Source of the DNA: Oleiphilus messinensis
Lineage (GTDB): Bacteria; Pseudomonadota; Gammaproteobacteria; Pseudomonadales; Oleiphilaceae
Assembly: GCF_002162375.1 (NCBI RefSeq)
Contig: NZ_CP021425.1
Span: 3,914,766-3,978,765, forward strand
Length of the DNA stretch: 64,000 nt
Direction: 5' to 3'
Both the position numbers and the translations under genes were made by a program. Each line of letters begins with the position of its first letter. The first letter of the stretch is position 1. The notes beneath the pieces are model-generated. The model was not told where the DNA came from. It made no database searches and saw only the letters and a list, made by a program, of their open reading frames with translations. Of the stretch, positions 37,004 through 47,123 are shown in pieces.

Positions 37004-38215
37004 TCAACGACCTTTCTGAGCCGCAATTCGCAGTCGCAGTGCATTGAGCTTGATAAAGCCTTCAGCATCTTTTTGATCGTAAGCACCTGCATCATCTTCG
37101 AATGTCGCTATCTTCTCGTCAAACAATGAATCGTCCGACTTACGCCCAACCACGGTCACATTGCCTTTATAGAGCTTAACCCGCACCACACCGTTTACCA
37201 CTGATTGAGACTCATCAATCATGGTCTGTAACATCTGGCGCTCAGGGCTCCACCAGTATCCGTTATAGATCAATTCGGCATACTTTGGCATGACACTGTC
37301 TTTAAGGTGAGCGACTTCGCGGTCCAGTGTAATGGATTCGATAGCACGGTGTGCGCGCATCATTATGGTTCCGCCTGGTGTTTCATAGGCACCACGAGAC
37401 TTCATGCCAACGTATCGGTTTTCGACTATATCCAAACGCCCAATACCGTTATCCCCACCCAGTTTGTTTAGTTTTGCCAGCACTTCGTGGGCTTTCAGCG
37501 ACTCACCATCAATGGCAACAATATCACCTTTCTCGTAGGTCAGTTCAATGTAAGTCGGCTCATTCGGCGCGTTCTCCGGACTGACAGACCAACGCCACAT
37601 ATCTTCCTCTGGCTCTGCCCATGGATCTTCCAGGATGCCGCCTTCGTAAGAAATGTGCAGCAGGTTGGCGTCCATGGAGTATGGACTTTTCTTGCCTGCT
37701 TTTTTAAAGTCAACCGGGATATTGTGCTCTTCGGCATAGGTCATCAGCTTTTCGCGGGACAACAAATCCCACTCACGCCAAGGCGCAATCACTTTGACAC
37801 CCGGTTTTAATGCATAGGCTCCGAGCTCAAACCGAACCTGATCATTCCCTTTTCCGGTTGCACCATGGGAGATCGCATCTGCTCCGGTCTCATTTGCGAT
37901 TTCAATCAGCCGCTTGGCAATCAACGGACGCGCGATAGAGGTTCCCAGCAAATACTCGCCTTCATAAATAGTATTGGCCCGGAACATCGGAAAAACATAA
38001 TCCCGCACAAACTCTTCACGCAGATCTTCAATGTAGATTTCTTTAACGCCCATTGCCTGTGCCTTCGCACGTGCAGGCTCAAGCTCTTCACCCTGACCTA
38101 AATCCGCAGTAAAAGTAACCACCTCACATCCGTAGGTGTCCTCCAGCCAGCGTAAAATAATCGATGTATCCAAACCACCTGAATACGCCAAAACGACTTT
38201 TTTCACATTCGACAT
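37004..38215 (-). CDS. argG: Argininosuccinate synthase
   Basis: A 403-residue enzyme of arginine synthesis joining citrulline and aspartate at the cost of ATP. Motifs are the N-terminal ATP-loop [29 protein letters not shown], and the citrulline/aspartate-binding middle with [15 protein letters not shown] at 38215 (MSNVKKVV) has GGAG 8 bases upstream; the frame extends to 38347 but those residues do not belong to the family. Confidence 0.98.
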   Translation of the reverse strand: MSNVKKVVLAYSGGLDTSIILRWLEDTYGCEVVTFTADLGQGEELEPARAKAQAMGVKEIYIEDLREEFVRDYVFPMFRANTIYEGEYLLGTSIARPLIAKRLIEIANETGADAISHGATGKGNDQVRFELGAYALKPGVKVIAPWREWDLLSREKLMTYAEEHNIPVDFKKAGKKSPYSMDANLLHISYEGGILEDPWAEPEEDMWRWSVSPENAPNEPTYIELTYEKGDIVAIDGESLKAHEVLAKLNKLGGDNGIGRLDIVENRYVGMKSRGAYETPGGTIMMRAHRAIESITLDREVAHLKDSVMPKYAELIYNGYWWSPERQMLQTMIDESQSVVNGVVRVKLYKGNVTVVGRKSDDSLFDEKIATFEDDAGAYDQKDAEGFIKLNALRLRIAAQKGR

Positions 38216-38402
38216 TAACAATTCTCCAGATTTTCGAGGGGAGGTGTTGAAAGAAAAGTGCAGTATTGTACTCGTTACCGGGCGTAAATCCCAGACTTGT
38301 ATAAATTTCGCCGGTTTACGAACAATCTGAATCTGGAGGTGAACCAAATTCCACTTGATAATGGAGGGCCACGCGTATTTGGAGGAGAATTCCGTTAACT
38401 AA

Positions 38403-39317
38403 CTACAGCGTTCCGGCTTGTGCTTCTCTAATGGGGGTCGACTTTGGCGCGCGGGGTCCACGCTCGAGGCGAATTGTACTCCGCCTGTTTCGCTTCCGAC
38501 TGTCGAAAGTTTTATTGGATACCGCAGGATATCGCTCACCATGGTAACGGGTCGTAATAAGCTCTTCTTTAATGCCATGATCGACCAGATACTGTGTAAC
38601 CACCTCTGCACGTTCTTTGGACAAACGCCGATTGTATATACGACGACCACTACTATCGGTATGACCATCTACAAATATTGAAGAAACAGAAGGATCCGCC
38701 TTTACATAAAGCACAACATTATCGATTGACTTGAGGTCTTCTTTTGTAAGCACGGCTTTATCGACTTCAAACAGGACAACGGTACGCTCCACCTGACGAA
38801 AATTTACCGGAAGCAGTGTCGCCACGCAGGCAAGGTAATCATTATAAAACGCCTTAAAGTTCACAGGATTAATCCTGACCCTGACGGACTCATCGGCATA
38901 GACCGCTTTTCGTGTGAAGGTTGGCATACGCCCCTCCATCAAACTCGCCATCATCATTGTAGAATTATGGGGCATAACTGTGACCGGACGAGTACTCTGC
39001 CCCACTGGCACATAACCTAAATCCGTGACACGCGTCCCCGGTAGCCAGTCAGGCGCTTCTATCACCAGTGCAGCCTCCCCTGATCGCATCGGGTTCTTGT
39101 AGGCTTCCAGGTAAAATTTTAAAGGCTCACCCGCTTCATGGTAGAACACACCTTTGCCATAATCCGGAATACTATGGGTCAAACTGCACTCGAAAATCGA
39201 TGTTGAAATGTACCACTGGCTTGCTTCGATGCCCGCCACAAAGGTGACAGCGAAGCTCAATTTGGCAAACACCAAGAGCACCAACGCGAGAAAAAACCGG
39301 GTTACCAACACTATCAT
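38403..39317 (-). CDS. motY: Flagellar stator protein MotY
   Basis: A 304-residue exported protein. The signal peptide is MIVLVTRFFLALVLLVFAKL with cleavage after SFA. The N-terminal half has the MotY pattern FECSLTHSIPDYGKGVFYHEAGEPL, which attaches the T-ring to the flagellar basal body. The C-terminal half (about 190-290) is an OmpA-like peptidoglycan-binding domain with VDGHTDSSGRRIYNRRLSKERAE. MotY supports sodium-type or MotAB-type stators in Vibrio and Pseudomonas. The start at 39317 was chosen because the upstream 40 residues look non-coding; ATG 39332 is an alternative. Confidence 0.88.
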   Translation of the reverse strand: MIVLVTRFFLALVLLVFAKLSFAVTFVAGIEASQWYISTSIFECSLTHSIPDYGKGVFYHEAGEPLKFYLEAYKNPMRSGEAALVIEAPDWLPGTRVTDLGYVPVGQSTRPVTVMPHNSTMMMASLMEGRMPTFTRKAVYADESVRVRINPVNFKAFYNDYLACVATLLPVNFRQVERTVVLFEVDKAVLTKEDLKSIDNVVLYVKADPSVSSIFVDGHTDSSGRRIYNRRLSKERAEVVTQYLVDHGIKEELITTRYHGERYPAVSNKTFDSRKRNRRSTIRLERGPRAPKSTPIREAQAGTL

Positions 39318-39836
39318 TCGACCTAAAACCATACGATACAAACTCGCATTAAAAACTTTGACAGTTAACTTTGCATGCACTGTTCCGATCACTTTACCGC
39401 AACTCGTTTTTACTGATCGCAACTTGCTGTCACACATACTTATGATCCTGTCATTTTCCGCCGCCTTCAGAACTTCATACGGACTGTAAACGAAATCGGA
39501 TTATGACAGGGTTACTTTTATATCGTCACAAATTGCCAAACCTTTACTGCTAAACCCGGTTGAGACCTTTTTTTATCGGGCAAGTTTTTGCCGATACAAA
39601 CAGAATGACGGTATTATGCGTCCCTTTCTCTTACTAATACATCATACTGTATTTCTGATATAATGCCGCTAACGTATAGTGATCGCCCTCCCGATGACAA
39701 GCATAGGCCGAGAAAACTGGCCCAACGCAAATCGCATATGATCGCTGCACAAAGCCTCTATAGACTCGATTATTACGGCTACTGAAAAGGTCATCAGGCC
39801 TCAAAAGATAGCCGTAGAATAAGGTACTCAATCACA
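39318..39836. other. Spacer between motY and pyrC
   Basis: 519 bp separating divergent genes; AT-rich at its right end. Nothing gene-like was found and no promoter could be assigned with confidence. Confidence 0.45.
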
Positions 39837-40880
39837 ATGGTAGACTCCAATACCCGCCTAACCCTTACTCGACCGGACGACTGGCACCTCCACTTCCGGG
39901 ATGACGACGCCCTTGAAACGACGGTAAAAGCAACGGCCCGCGTTTTTCAACGAGCAATTGTTATGCCGAACCTGGTACCTCCCGTTACTAACGTTACCGC
40001 AGCCCTCTCTTACCGCGAACGAATTTTGTCCAACAGTACGGAATACCCGGGCTTCAATCCATTGATGACCCTGTACCTCACTGACAACACAACACCGCAC
40101 GACATTATCCAAGCAGCCGAAACTGAGCATGTCGTGGCCTGTAAACTGTACCCTGCAGGTGCTACCACCAATTCTGATTCCGGCGTAACAGACATCAGCA
40201 AGATGTATCCGGTATTCGAACAGATGGCCAAGTCTGGCATTCTGTTACTCGTGCACGGAGAAGTCACCTCGCCGGAAACTGATATTTTTGATCGGGAAAA
40301 ACGCTTTCTTCAAAACACCCTGAACAAAATCGTCTCCGATTTTCCATCATTAAGAGTGGTACTTGAACACATCACAACTTCCGAAGCGGTGGACTTTGTA
40401 AACGCAACGGGGGAAAACGTTGCCGCGACAATTACACCACACCACCTGATGTATAATCGAAACCACATGCTTGCTGGCGGTATTCGCCCTCATTTCTATT
40501 GCTTGCCAATACTGAAACGCAGCAGCCACCAGGACGCGTTGCGCAAAGCTGCAAGCAGTGGCTCACCGAAGTTTTTCCTGGGTACCGATTCTGCCCCGCA
40601 TACGATTGGCAAGAAAGAAGCAGCCTGTGGTTGCGCGGGTTGTTTTTCGGCTTTTGCAGCCATTGAATTTTATGCAGAAGTATTCGAAGAACTGGGTGCA
40701 CTGGATAAACTTGAAGCTTTCGCGAGCCATTTTGGACCTGACTTTTATGGCCTGCCACGCAATACTGACACCATTACACTCGTAAGAGAACCCTGGCAAG
40801 CACCAGGAGAAATACCCATGGGAGACAGTGTTGTGGTACCGGTAAAAGCCGGCGAATTCATTCAGTGGAAAGTAATTTGA
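39837..40880 (+). CDS. pyrC: Dihydroorotase (class II)
   Basis: A 347-residue zinc hydrolase that closes carbamoyl aspartate to dihydroorotate. The HxH metal site is in [10 protein letters not shown], the carboxylated Lys in [16 protein letters not shown], with His ligands in LLVHGEV and [11 protein letters not shown] and the catalytic Asp in [16 protein letters not shown]. The length agrees with E. coli PyrC (348). AAGG lies 12 bases before the ATG. It is divergent from motY and followed 75 bp later by rnt. Confidence 0.98.
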   Translation: MVDSNTRLTLTRPDDWHLHFRDDDALETTVKATARVFQRAIVMPNLVPPVTNVTAALSYRERILSNSTEYPGFNPLMTLYLTDNTTPHDIIQAAETEHVVACKLYPAGATTNSDSGVTDISKMYPVFEQMAKSGILLLVHGEVTSPETDIFDREKRFLQNTLNKIVSDFPSLRVVLEHITTSEAVDFVNATGENVAATITPHHLMYNRNHMLAGGIRPHFYCLPILKRSSHQDALRKAASSGSPKFFLGTDSAPHTIGKKEAACGCAGCFSAFAAIEFYAEVFEELGALDKLEAFASHFGPDFYGLPRNTDTITLVREPWQAPGEIPMGDSVVVPVKAGEFIQWKVI

Positions 40881-40955
40881 AACACTCCCTTAATTTAACA
40901 TTTTAAATGTGAACTCACACGGACACCGGAATACAATTCCGTTAAGGCTTATTCA

Positions 40956-41585
40956 GTGCTAGATGATCATGATAAATCCCCATTAGCTGAACGATTCCGC
41001 GGTTTTTTGCCTGCGGTAATTGACGTGGAAACCGGCGGCTTCAACCCGACGACGGATGCACTTTTGGAAGTCGCAGTCGTCATTATTCGGATGGACGAGT
41101 TCGGGCTTCTATACCCAGGAGAAAGTGCTTTCTGCAATGTGGAACCTTTTCCCGGCGCAAATATGGAAAAAGCAGCGCTGGAATTCACCGGAATTGATCC
41201 TCACAACCCTTTGCGCAATGCCAAGCCCGAAAGAGAGGCTCTTGCAGAGGTATTTCGTCCAGTCCGCCGAGCAGTTAAAGAATTAGGCTGCACCCGGGCT
41301 ATCCTGGTTGGCCACAACGCGTCATTCGACCAAAGCTTTATTAATGCGGCAGTCGCTCGCTCGGAAACCAAACGTAATCCGTTCCACCCTTTTTCAACAT
41401 TTGATACGGTTTCTCTATCCGGGCTGGCCTTCGGACAAACCGTATTGGCAAAAGCTTGTCGGGAAGCCGGTATCGATTTCGACAATCAGGAAGCACATTC
41501 CGCGATTTATGACGCACAAAAAACGGCCGAGTTATTCTGCGAAATTGTCAACAAATGGAGCAAACTGGGCGGACTTAAAGTCTGA
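40956..41585 (+). CDS. rnt: Ribonuclease T
   Basis: A 209-residue DEDDh 3'-5' exoribonuclease that trims tRNA, 5S and 23S RNA 3' ends. The four acidic residues are in VIDVETGGF (D,E), GHNASFDQSFI (D) and HSAIYDAQKTAELF (His-D). Start is GTG at 40956 with AAGG 8 bases upstream. It is on the same strand as pyrC and probably cotranscribed, as in Pseudomonas. Confidence 0.96.
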   Translation: MLDDHDKSPLAERFRGFLPAVIDVETGGFNPTTDALLEVAVVIIRMDEFGLLYPGESAFCNVEPFPGANMEKAALEFTGIDPHNPLRNAKPEREALAEVFRPVRRAVKELGCTRAILVGHNASFDQSFINAAVARSETKRNPFHPFSTFDTVSLSGLAFGQTVLAKACREAGIDFDNQEAHSAIYDAQKTAELFCEIVNKWSKLGGLKV

Positions 41586-41600
41586 TTCTGGGGGTTTACC

Positions 41601-41626
41601 ACTTTAGGTAATAATTACCGTAAAGT
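41601..41626 (+). repeat. Hairpin just after rnt
   Basis: ACTTTAGGTAAT and ATTACC-G-TAAAGT form a 12-bp stem with one bulge and a single-base loop. There is no T-run, so it may protect the 3' end of the rnt message rather than terminate it. Confidence 0.6.
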
Positions 41627-41674
41627 GATAACTAACACAGGCGATAGCTAACACAGACGATAGCTAAATAATCG
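41627..41674 (+). repeat. 16-bp degenerate tandem repeat
   Basis: GATAACTAACACAGGC, GATAGCTAACACAGAC and GATAGCTAAATAATCG follow one another directly after the rnt hairpin. No function is apparent. Confidence 0.7.
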
Positions 41675-41695
41675 ACAACCAAATACTCGATAAGC

Positions 41696-41722
41696 AAAAA
41701 AGGCCCATCAAGGGCCTTTTTT
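41696..41722. terminator. Bidirectional terminator (rnt / peroxiredoxin)
   Basis: AAAAAAGGCCC and GGGCCTTTTTT with an ATCAA loop, between the convergent rnt and peroxiredoxin genes. Confidence 0.92.
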
Positions 41723-41746
41723 GGATTCATTTGCTATTGCAATGAA

Positions 41747-42349
41747 TTACAGGTTATCAGCCTGCTCTGCCAGGTAAGATGCAACACCGTCTGGAGACGC
41801 ATTCATACCTTTGTCACCTTTCTTCCAGCCAGCAGGACAAACTTCACCGTGCTCTTCGTGGAACTGAAGTGCATCAACCAAGCGGATTAACTCATCCATG
41901 TTTCGGCCAAGCGGCAAATCATTCACGATTTGAGAGCGGACAACACCTTCTTTGTCGATCAGGAATGCGCCGCGGAATGCTACACCACCCTCGGACTCAA
42001 CGTCGTAGGACTTGCAGATGTCATGGTTCATATCCGCTGCAAGCGTGTACTTAACTGCGCCGATGCCACCTTCGTTAACTGGCGTATTTCTCCACGCATT
42101 GTGGGTAAAGTGAGAATCGATGGATACGCCGATCACCTCAACATTACGCTCCTTGAACGCTTCGATACGATGATCCAGAGCGATCAGCTCGGACGGACAC
42201 ACGAAGGTGAAATCCAAAGGATAAAAGAATACGAGACCGTACTTGCCCTTGATTGCATCTGACAGCGTGAAGGAATCAACGATCTGGCCATCTGCCAAAA
42301 CCGCAGGAACAGTAAAATCAGGAGCTGGTTTGCCAACGAGTACGCTCAT
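41747..42349 (-). CDS. Typical 2-Cys peroxiredoxin (AhpC/Prx1 type)
   Basis: A 200-residue thiol peroxidase for hydrogen peroxide and organic peroxides. The peroxidatic Cys is in PLDFTFVCPSELIAL near residue 51, the resolving Cys in GEVCPAGWKKG near residue 172, and the tail SPDGVASYLAEQADN is the Prx1-class C terminus. No reductase gene (ahpF, trxB) is adjacent, so thioredoxin is the probable electron source. Confidence 0.95.
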   Translation of the reverse strand: MSVLVGKPAPDFTVPAVLADGQIVDSFTLSDAIKGKYGLVFFYPLDFTFVCPSELIALDHRIEAFKERNVEVIGVSIDSHFTHNAWRNTPVNEGGIGAVKYTLAADMNHDICKSYDVESEGGVAFRGAFLIDKEGVVRSQIVNDLPLGRNMDELIRLVDALQFHEEHGEVCPAGWKKGDKGMNASPDGVASYLAEQADNL

Positions 42350-42538
42350 TTATAATTATCTCCACTTTAAAGAATAATAATTGAATTGTAGGGAAAAAGT
42401 AGACGAGAAAAATTCATTGGGCAATATCTTGCCCATGAATTTTTCCCGGATAATACAAGGTATTAAAGAAAAACTCACTATTGACTCTGAAGATTTAAAC
42501 TTTTCGTAACCTCAATACATGAGTTTTCCATGATAGCG

Positions 42539-42844
42539 TTAAGCATTGATGGCCATCGTGATCGATGATTGAAGCTCGGTGAACGCAGGAAATCCACGTG
42601 AAAGCCCCTCTCGGAACACATCATGAGTCTCGGTATTTTTCAATAAATTTTTGTGCGCCGCCAGGTGTGCCACCGGGATCACCATAAGATAAGGCTTTCC
42701 CGCCTCATGTAACCAAAGAACAGAACTATCCTGATAAGAACGCCCAAGAAGAACATACCGAGGAAATGCTTCAGGATTATTGATTCGACTGTGCAATACT
42801 TTTTCAAGTTGCTCAGGCAGGGATTGGGTTTGTATTGAATTCAT
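42539..42844 (-). CDS. Hypothetical protein
   Basis: A 101-residue soluble protein of unknown family. It contains a strand-turn region (RYVLLGRSYQDSSVLWLHEA then GKPYLMVIPVAHLA) and a C-terminal helix. GGAGA lies 8 bases before the ATG at 42844, which supports translation; the frame extends to 42904 without a better start. It stands alone between the peroxiredoxin and phaB, separated from phaB by 331 bp in which nothing gene-like is seen (42845-43175). Confidence 0.6.
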   Translation of the reverse strand: MNSIQTQSLPEQLEKVLHSRINNPEAFPRYVLLGRSYQDSSVLWLHEAGKPYLMVIPVAHLAAHKNLLKNTETHDVFREGLSRGFPAFTELQSSITMAINA

Positions 42845-43175
42845 GTTCAATTCTCCTAATGTCCGGCAAGCTGGAATCTCAACTCCGCTCCAGCAAATGC
42901 GCAACCCCGGCCGTCCTCACCCTGAAATCAAAGATCGGAATGACGCACCAGGTGCAAACACGCGAAACCGCAAGTTATAAGCTTGTAGATCGCTTGAGCA
43001 TCTATTTGAACCTCAAAACTTCAAAGTATGCTCAAGCTCACAGGCCAGTTTAAGCTTGTACTACTGTTTTAGCTTTGCCTACAATAAATAAGCCTATAAA
43101 AGAATCTAGACATTGAAAATGACAATCTGATTGCAATTTGAACCAGGCCGCATTTTCAATTCATTCAGTACGTCC

Positions 43176-43919
43176 TTAGTACATGTGTTGACCGCCATTA
43201 ATTGAAAGATTCGACCCGGTAATAAAGCCAGATGCTTCATCCACTAAAAAACCGACTGCGCGGGCAATCTCTGCTGGCTCAGCCAAACGACCAACCGGAA
43301 TCTGGGCAACAATCTGTTCCCTGATTTTCTCATCAATTGCCATGACCATACTGGTTCCGACATAACCGGGCGAAACGGTATTAACCGTGATCCCTTTGCG
43401 CGCAACTTCTTGAGCCAATGCCTTGGTAAAGCCATGAATCCCCGCTTTGGCAGCAGAATAATTCACCTGCCCAAACTGCCCTTTTTGACCATTGATAGAT
43501 GAAATGTTTACGATTCGTCCGTATTGTTGCTCGATCATATCGTCGAGAAACGGCTTGGTAACATAAAATGCACTATTCAGGTTTGTATTGAGCACAGCAT
43601 CCCACTTTTCCACACTCAATTTCTTCATCACGCCATCGCGCGTGATACCGGCATTATTAATCAATACGCTGACGGCCCCGTGATTCGATCGTATTTCGCT
43701 CGCGGCCTGTTGACAGGAGTCAAAATTGCTCACATCCATGCACTGCACCGCGATATCAAAGCCCAATTCCTGCTGCTCTGACTGCCATGCCAAGGCAACA
43801 TCAGCACGGGAAGGGCTGCGATAAGTCGCAACCACGTGCATGCCGTCTTTGGCCAGCTGTTGACATATTGCGGTTCCTATTCCACCGGTGCCACCGGTAA
43901 CTAATGCGATTTGAGTCAT
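43176..43919 (-). CDS. phaB: Acetoacetyl-CoA reductase (PhaB type)
   Basis: A 247-residue short-chain dehydrogenase that makes (R)-3-hydroxybutyryl-CoA with NADPH for polyhydroxyalkanoate synthesis. The nucleotide site is TGGTGGIGTAICQQL; further features are NNAGITRDGVMKK, the catalytic Ser in NISSINGQKGQFGQ, and Tyr and Lys in NYSAAKAGIHGF. The sequence after Ser (NGQKGQFGQ) is characteristic of PhaB rather than FabG. Start at 43919 has AGGAAAG just upstream. No phaA or phaC gene is in the window. Confidence 0.9.
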   Translation of the reverse strand: MTQIALVTGGTGGIGTAICQQLAKDGMHVVATYRSPSRADVALAWQSEQQELGFDIAVQCMDVSNFDSCQQAASEIRSNHGAVSVLINNAGITRDGVMKKLSVEKWDAVLNTNLNSAFYVTKPFLDDMIEQQYGRIVNISSINGQKGQFGQVNYSAAKAGIHGFTKALAQEVARKGITVNTVSPGYVGTSMVMAIDEKIREQIVAQIPVGRLAEPAEIARAVGFLVDEASGFITGSNLSINGGQHMY

Positions 43920-44133
43920 ATCTGCTTTCCTCACTCCTGAGAGATGGCTTTGAGTTGTTGATTTGTTTTATTTGCCATTGAATTTATAACAACGGGTGCC
44001 ATTCAAAGTTCTGACGCCGATCAAAACCCTGCCGCTTCAAACATGAATTTTTAATTAACAAAAAAGTGTTGCAACCCAGAGTGCTCGCCCCTACAGTGAG
44101 ATATTTAATAATTGACTGAATGCCCTACTCTTT

Positions 44134-47064
44134 ATGCTAAAAAATAATATATTCAGAATAACCATGGTGTTAACCATGTTCCTGGTCCAGGCGCAGGCAG
44201 CGCTTTCGGAAACCCTTGAAAAGAGCCCTTATGATACGCGGAAATATTCCGTCCTCACCCTGGCCAACGAACTTCAAGTACTTGTCGTTTCGGATCCCAC
44301 TACCGACAAAGCTGCGGCGGCTCTGGATATTCGTGTCGGCAGCGGCAACGACCCGAAAGGACGAGAAGGGTTGGCGCACTTCCTGGAACACATGCTCTTC
44401 CTGGGCACTGAGAAATACCCAAACGCAAGCGAATATCAGGAGTTCATTAACCAGCATGGTGGATCACATAATGCCTTCACCGCATTTCAGGACACGAATT
44501 ACTTTTTTGAAGTGGATGCAAACTTCCTGACGCCGGCCCTTGATCGCTTCGCACAACAATTTATTGCGCCCACGTTTACCGAAAAATATGTAGAACGGGA
44601 GATCAACGCCGTACATTCGGAATATAGCTCGAAGATTCAGGACGACTATCGCAGGACACTCTCCGCATTCAAGACACTCATTAATCCAGACCATTCCTAC
44701 AGTCAGTTTTCGGTGGGCAACCTGACCACCCTCGGGAACCGGGACGGCAGCCTGATCCGCGATGAGCTTATCAAGTTTTATGAAGCAAACTATTCTGCAA
44801 ACCTGATGCGGCTGGTCATCCTGGGCAAGGAAGATATTGCGACATTGGAAAAAATCGCAATCGAGAAGTTTTCAGCCATTCCCAATCGAAACCTGAAGGC
44901 AAAGGAACATACACAGGAATTGTTCTCGGGCTCGGCACTGCCCAAACTGATTCAGGTCGAACCCGTGATGGAAAAACGCGTAATGGAAATGAATTTCCCT
45001 GCGCCATCAACACAGCAACTGTATCTGCGCAAGCCCACTCACTTTATCAATAATCTGATTGGTCATGAAGGGAAAGGTAGTCTGTTGTCTGAGCTCAAGT
45101 CCCGGGGGTGGGTCGAAACGCTCAGCGCAGGTTCAGCAATGGATACAGGCCATGAAAGCCTGCTGTCCATAAAGCTTTCACTGACAGAAAAGGGTCTGCA
45201 AAACTGGAAAGAAATTGCGCGGCTAACGTTCTCTTATATTGACCTCGTGAAACAGCAAGGCATGCAATCGTTTTACTTCGATGAACAAAAACAAATGCTC
45301 GACCTAGCTTTTAAATTCGCTGAAAAAAGCCACCCAATCCACTTCGTCAGTTATGCTGCTTCAGTGATGCATCAGGTTCGAAGCCAGCATATTCTGCGAG
45401 CAGGCTATATCATGCAGGCTTTTGATCCAGAACTTTACCAAACCTTTTTGGCTCAGATGACCCCGGAAAACGTCATCATTACCCTCACTGCGGCAGGCCT
45501 TAACAGCGAATCCGAATCCGAGCAAGTATTGCAAACCGAATGGTACGACGCTCCCTATCGGATACAGTCAATAAACCCTGAATCAATTCGCCCTCATGAC
45601 CAGCCCGAACAGTGGTTTGCGTTACCCGAACCAAACGAATTTATACCGCACAACGTCGAGCTTTTGTCAAATGGCAAGAGCATACTCCCAACGCGCTTGC
45701 TGAATCAGAATGGCCTCGTCGCCTGGTATGCAGAAGACACCGAGTTCAATACCCCCAAATCATCGTTCTTCGTAAATGTGCGCACCCCTATTGCCAACAC
45801 CTCGCCCAAAAACAATGTGATGACCTCACTGTTCACGGCCCTGATCAACGACGCACTGAACGAATTAACGTATCCGGCTACACTGGCAGGATTACAGTTC
45901 TCGCTTTACCCACACATTCGCGGCATGACCATCAAGATTTCAGGTTACCCGCAACGGCAAGCCAATTTATTAACCAAAATTTTAAGTGCATTGCAGTACA
46001 CCCACTTGTCTGCAGCGCGGTTTGAAATTAAAAAGGATGAGATACGGCGCGCCCTCGAAAATTCAACCAAGCAAAAGCCCTACGAACAAACCAGTGGCCA
46101 AATACGTGACCTGCTCGTAGCGCCTGGCTGGACCGATGAAGAACGACTGGCAAGTCTTGGAAAAATCAGCTGGTCCGACATGACAGAATTTAGAGCAAAA
46201 CTATTAGAGAAACTAGACTTGGTCACGCTCGCGCATGGCAATATAACACGCACTCAGACACTTGCACTGAATGCGCTTGTAGACTCATTTCTGGCGAAGC
46301 CTGCGCAATTTGTTCCAGTACCGCGGGGCACCGTCTTAAAATTAAATCCGCAAGACAGGTTCAGCAAAGCATTAGCGATAGATCATCCTGACAGCAGTTA
46401 CACACTGTACCTGCAGGGGCGAGAGAAAAGCTATCGCGAAATGGCCGCCTATTCACTCGCAGCCCAATTACTGAGCACGGGTTACTATGAGCAGATGAGA
46501 ACGGAAAAACAATTTGGATACATCGTTTTCAGTGCGCCAATTCCACTTCTGGAAGTACCCGGAATAGCTTTCATTATCCAGTCACCGAAAGCCAGCCCGG
46601 AGATTCTACACACCGAAACCCTGGCATACCTGAGCAAACAAGTGGACGCACTGACAGCCATGCCAGATGAACAGTTTGAGCGTCATAAACAGGCACTCAT
46701 CTCACGCATCAAGGAAAAAGAAACCACCCTGCAACAAAGAAGCAATCGCTTCTGGAGTGAGATTGACCGCAATAACGAAGGCTTCAATACCCAGGATCAA
46801 CTGGTATCGGCAATTCAGGGGCTCGACAAACCGGCAATGCTGGAATTACTGGGTAAACAGCTTGGAGAGCAGCAACAAGCCTTGCTCATCTTCAATCGCG
46901 GGACAAACACTTCAGCACAAACTGATTCACAATCTGACGCTGAACAACAGACAAAAACGGAACAACAGATAAAAGCGGCCCCAAATATCGAAGCCGTCTT
47001 CAATCTTTACAAATCAGTAGAAACCAAAGCTGCACTCTGGGAAGGCAGAGGCCATTTTGAGTAA
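44134..47064 (+). CDS. Secreted M16-family metalloprotease (insulinase/pitrilysin type)
   Basis: A 976-residue zinc protease. An N-terminal signal peptide covers about residues 1-28 (IFRITMVLTMFLVQAQAALS). The inverted zinc motif H-x-x-E-H is in GLAHFLEHMLFLGTEKYP at about residue 86, with the distant Glu in EREINAVHSEY near 160. Later regions follow the four-domain layout of pitrilysin (protease III, about 960 aa), including the C-terminal YYEQMRTEKQFGYIVFS. Substrate-binding and periplasmic degradation of peptides are expected from the family. It is divergent from phaB. Confidence 0.92.
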   Translation: MLKNNIFRITMVLTMFLVQAQAALSETLEKSPYDTRKYSVLTLANELQVLVVSDPTTDKAAAALDIRVGSGNDPKGREGLAHFLEHMLFLGTEKYPNASEYQEFINQHGGSHNAFTAFQDTNYFFEVDANFLTPALDRFAQQFIAPTFTEKYVEREINAVHSEYSSKIQDDYRRTLSAFKTLINPDHSYSQFSVGNLTTLGNRDGSLIRDELIKFYEANYSANLMRLVILGKEDIATLEKIAIEKFSAIPNRNLKAKEHTQELFSGSALPKLIQVEPVMEKRVMEMNFPAPSTQQLYLRKPTHFINNLIGHEGKGSLLSELKSRGWVETLSAGSAMDTGHESLLSIKLSLTEKGLQNWKEIARLTFSYIDLVKQQGMQSFYFDEQKQMLDLAFKFAEKSHPIHFVSYAASVMHQVRSQHILRAGYIMQAFDPELYQTFLAQMTPENVIITLTAAGLNSESESEQVLQTEWYDAPYRIQSINPESIRPHDQPEQWFALPEPNEFIPHNVELLSNGKSILPTRLLNQNGLVAWYAEDTEFNTPKSSFFVNVRTPIANTSPKNNVMTSLFTALINDALNELTYPATLAGLQFSLYPHIRGMTIKISGYPQRQANLLTKILSALQYTHLSAARFEIKKDEIRRALENSTKQKPYEQTSGQIRDLLVAPGWTDEERLASLGKISWSDMTEFRAKLLEKLDLVTLAHGNITRTQTLALNALVDSFLAKPAQFVPVPRGTVLKLNPQDRFSKALAIDHPDSSYTLYLQGREKSYREMAAYSLAAQLLSTGYYEQMRTEKQFGYIVFSAPIPLLEVPGIAFIIQSPKASPEILHTETLAYLSKQVDALTAMPDEQFERHKQALISRIKEKETTLQQRSNRFWSEIDRNNEGFNTQDQLVSAIQGLDKPAMLELLGKQLGEQQQALLIFNRGTNTSAQTDSQSDAEQQTKTEQQIKAAPNIEAVFNLYKSVETKAALWEGRGHFE

Positions 47065-47123
47065 CGCTCAACGGTATCACTTCTGACTTTAAAAACAGCA
47101 ATCATGCCCCGCCATCAGCTGGT

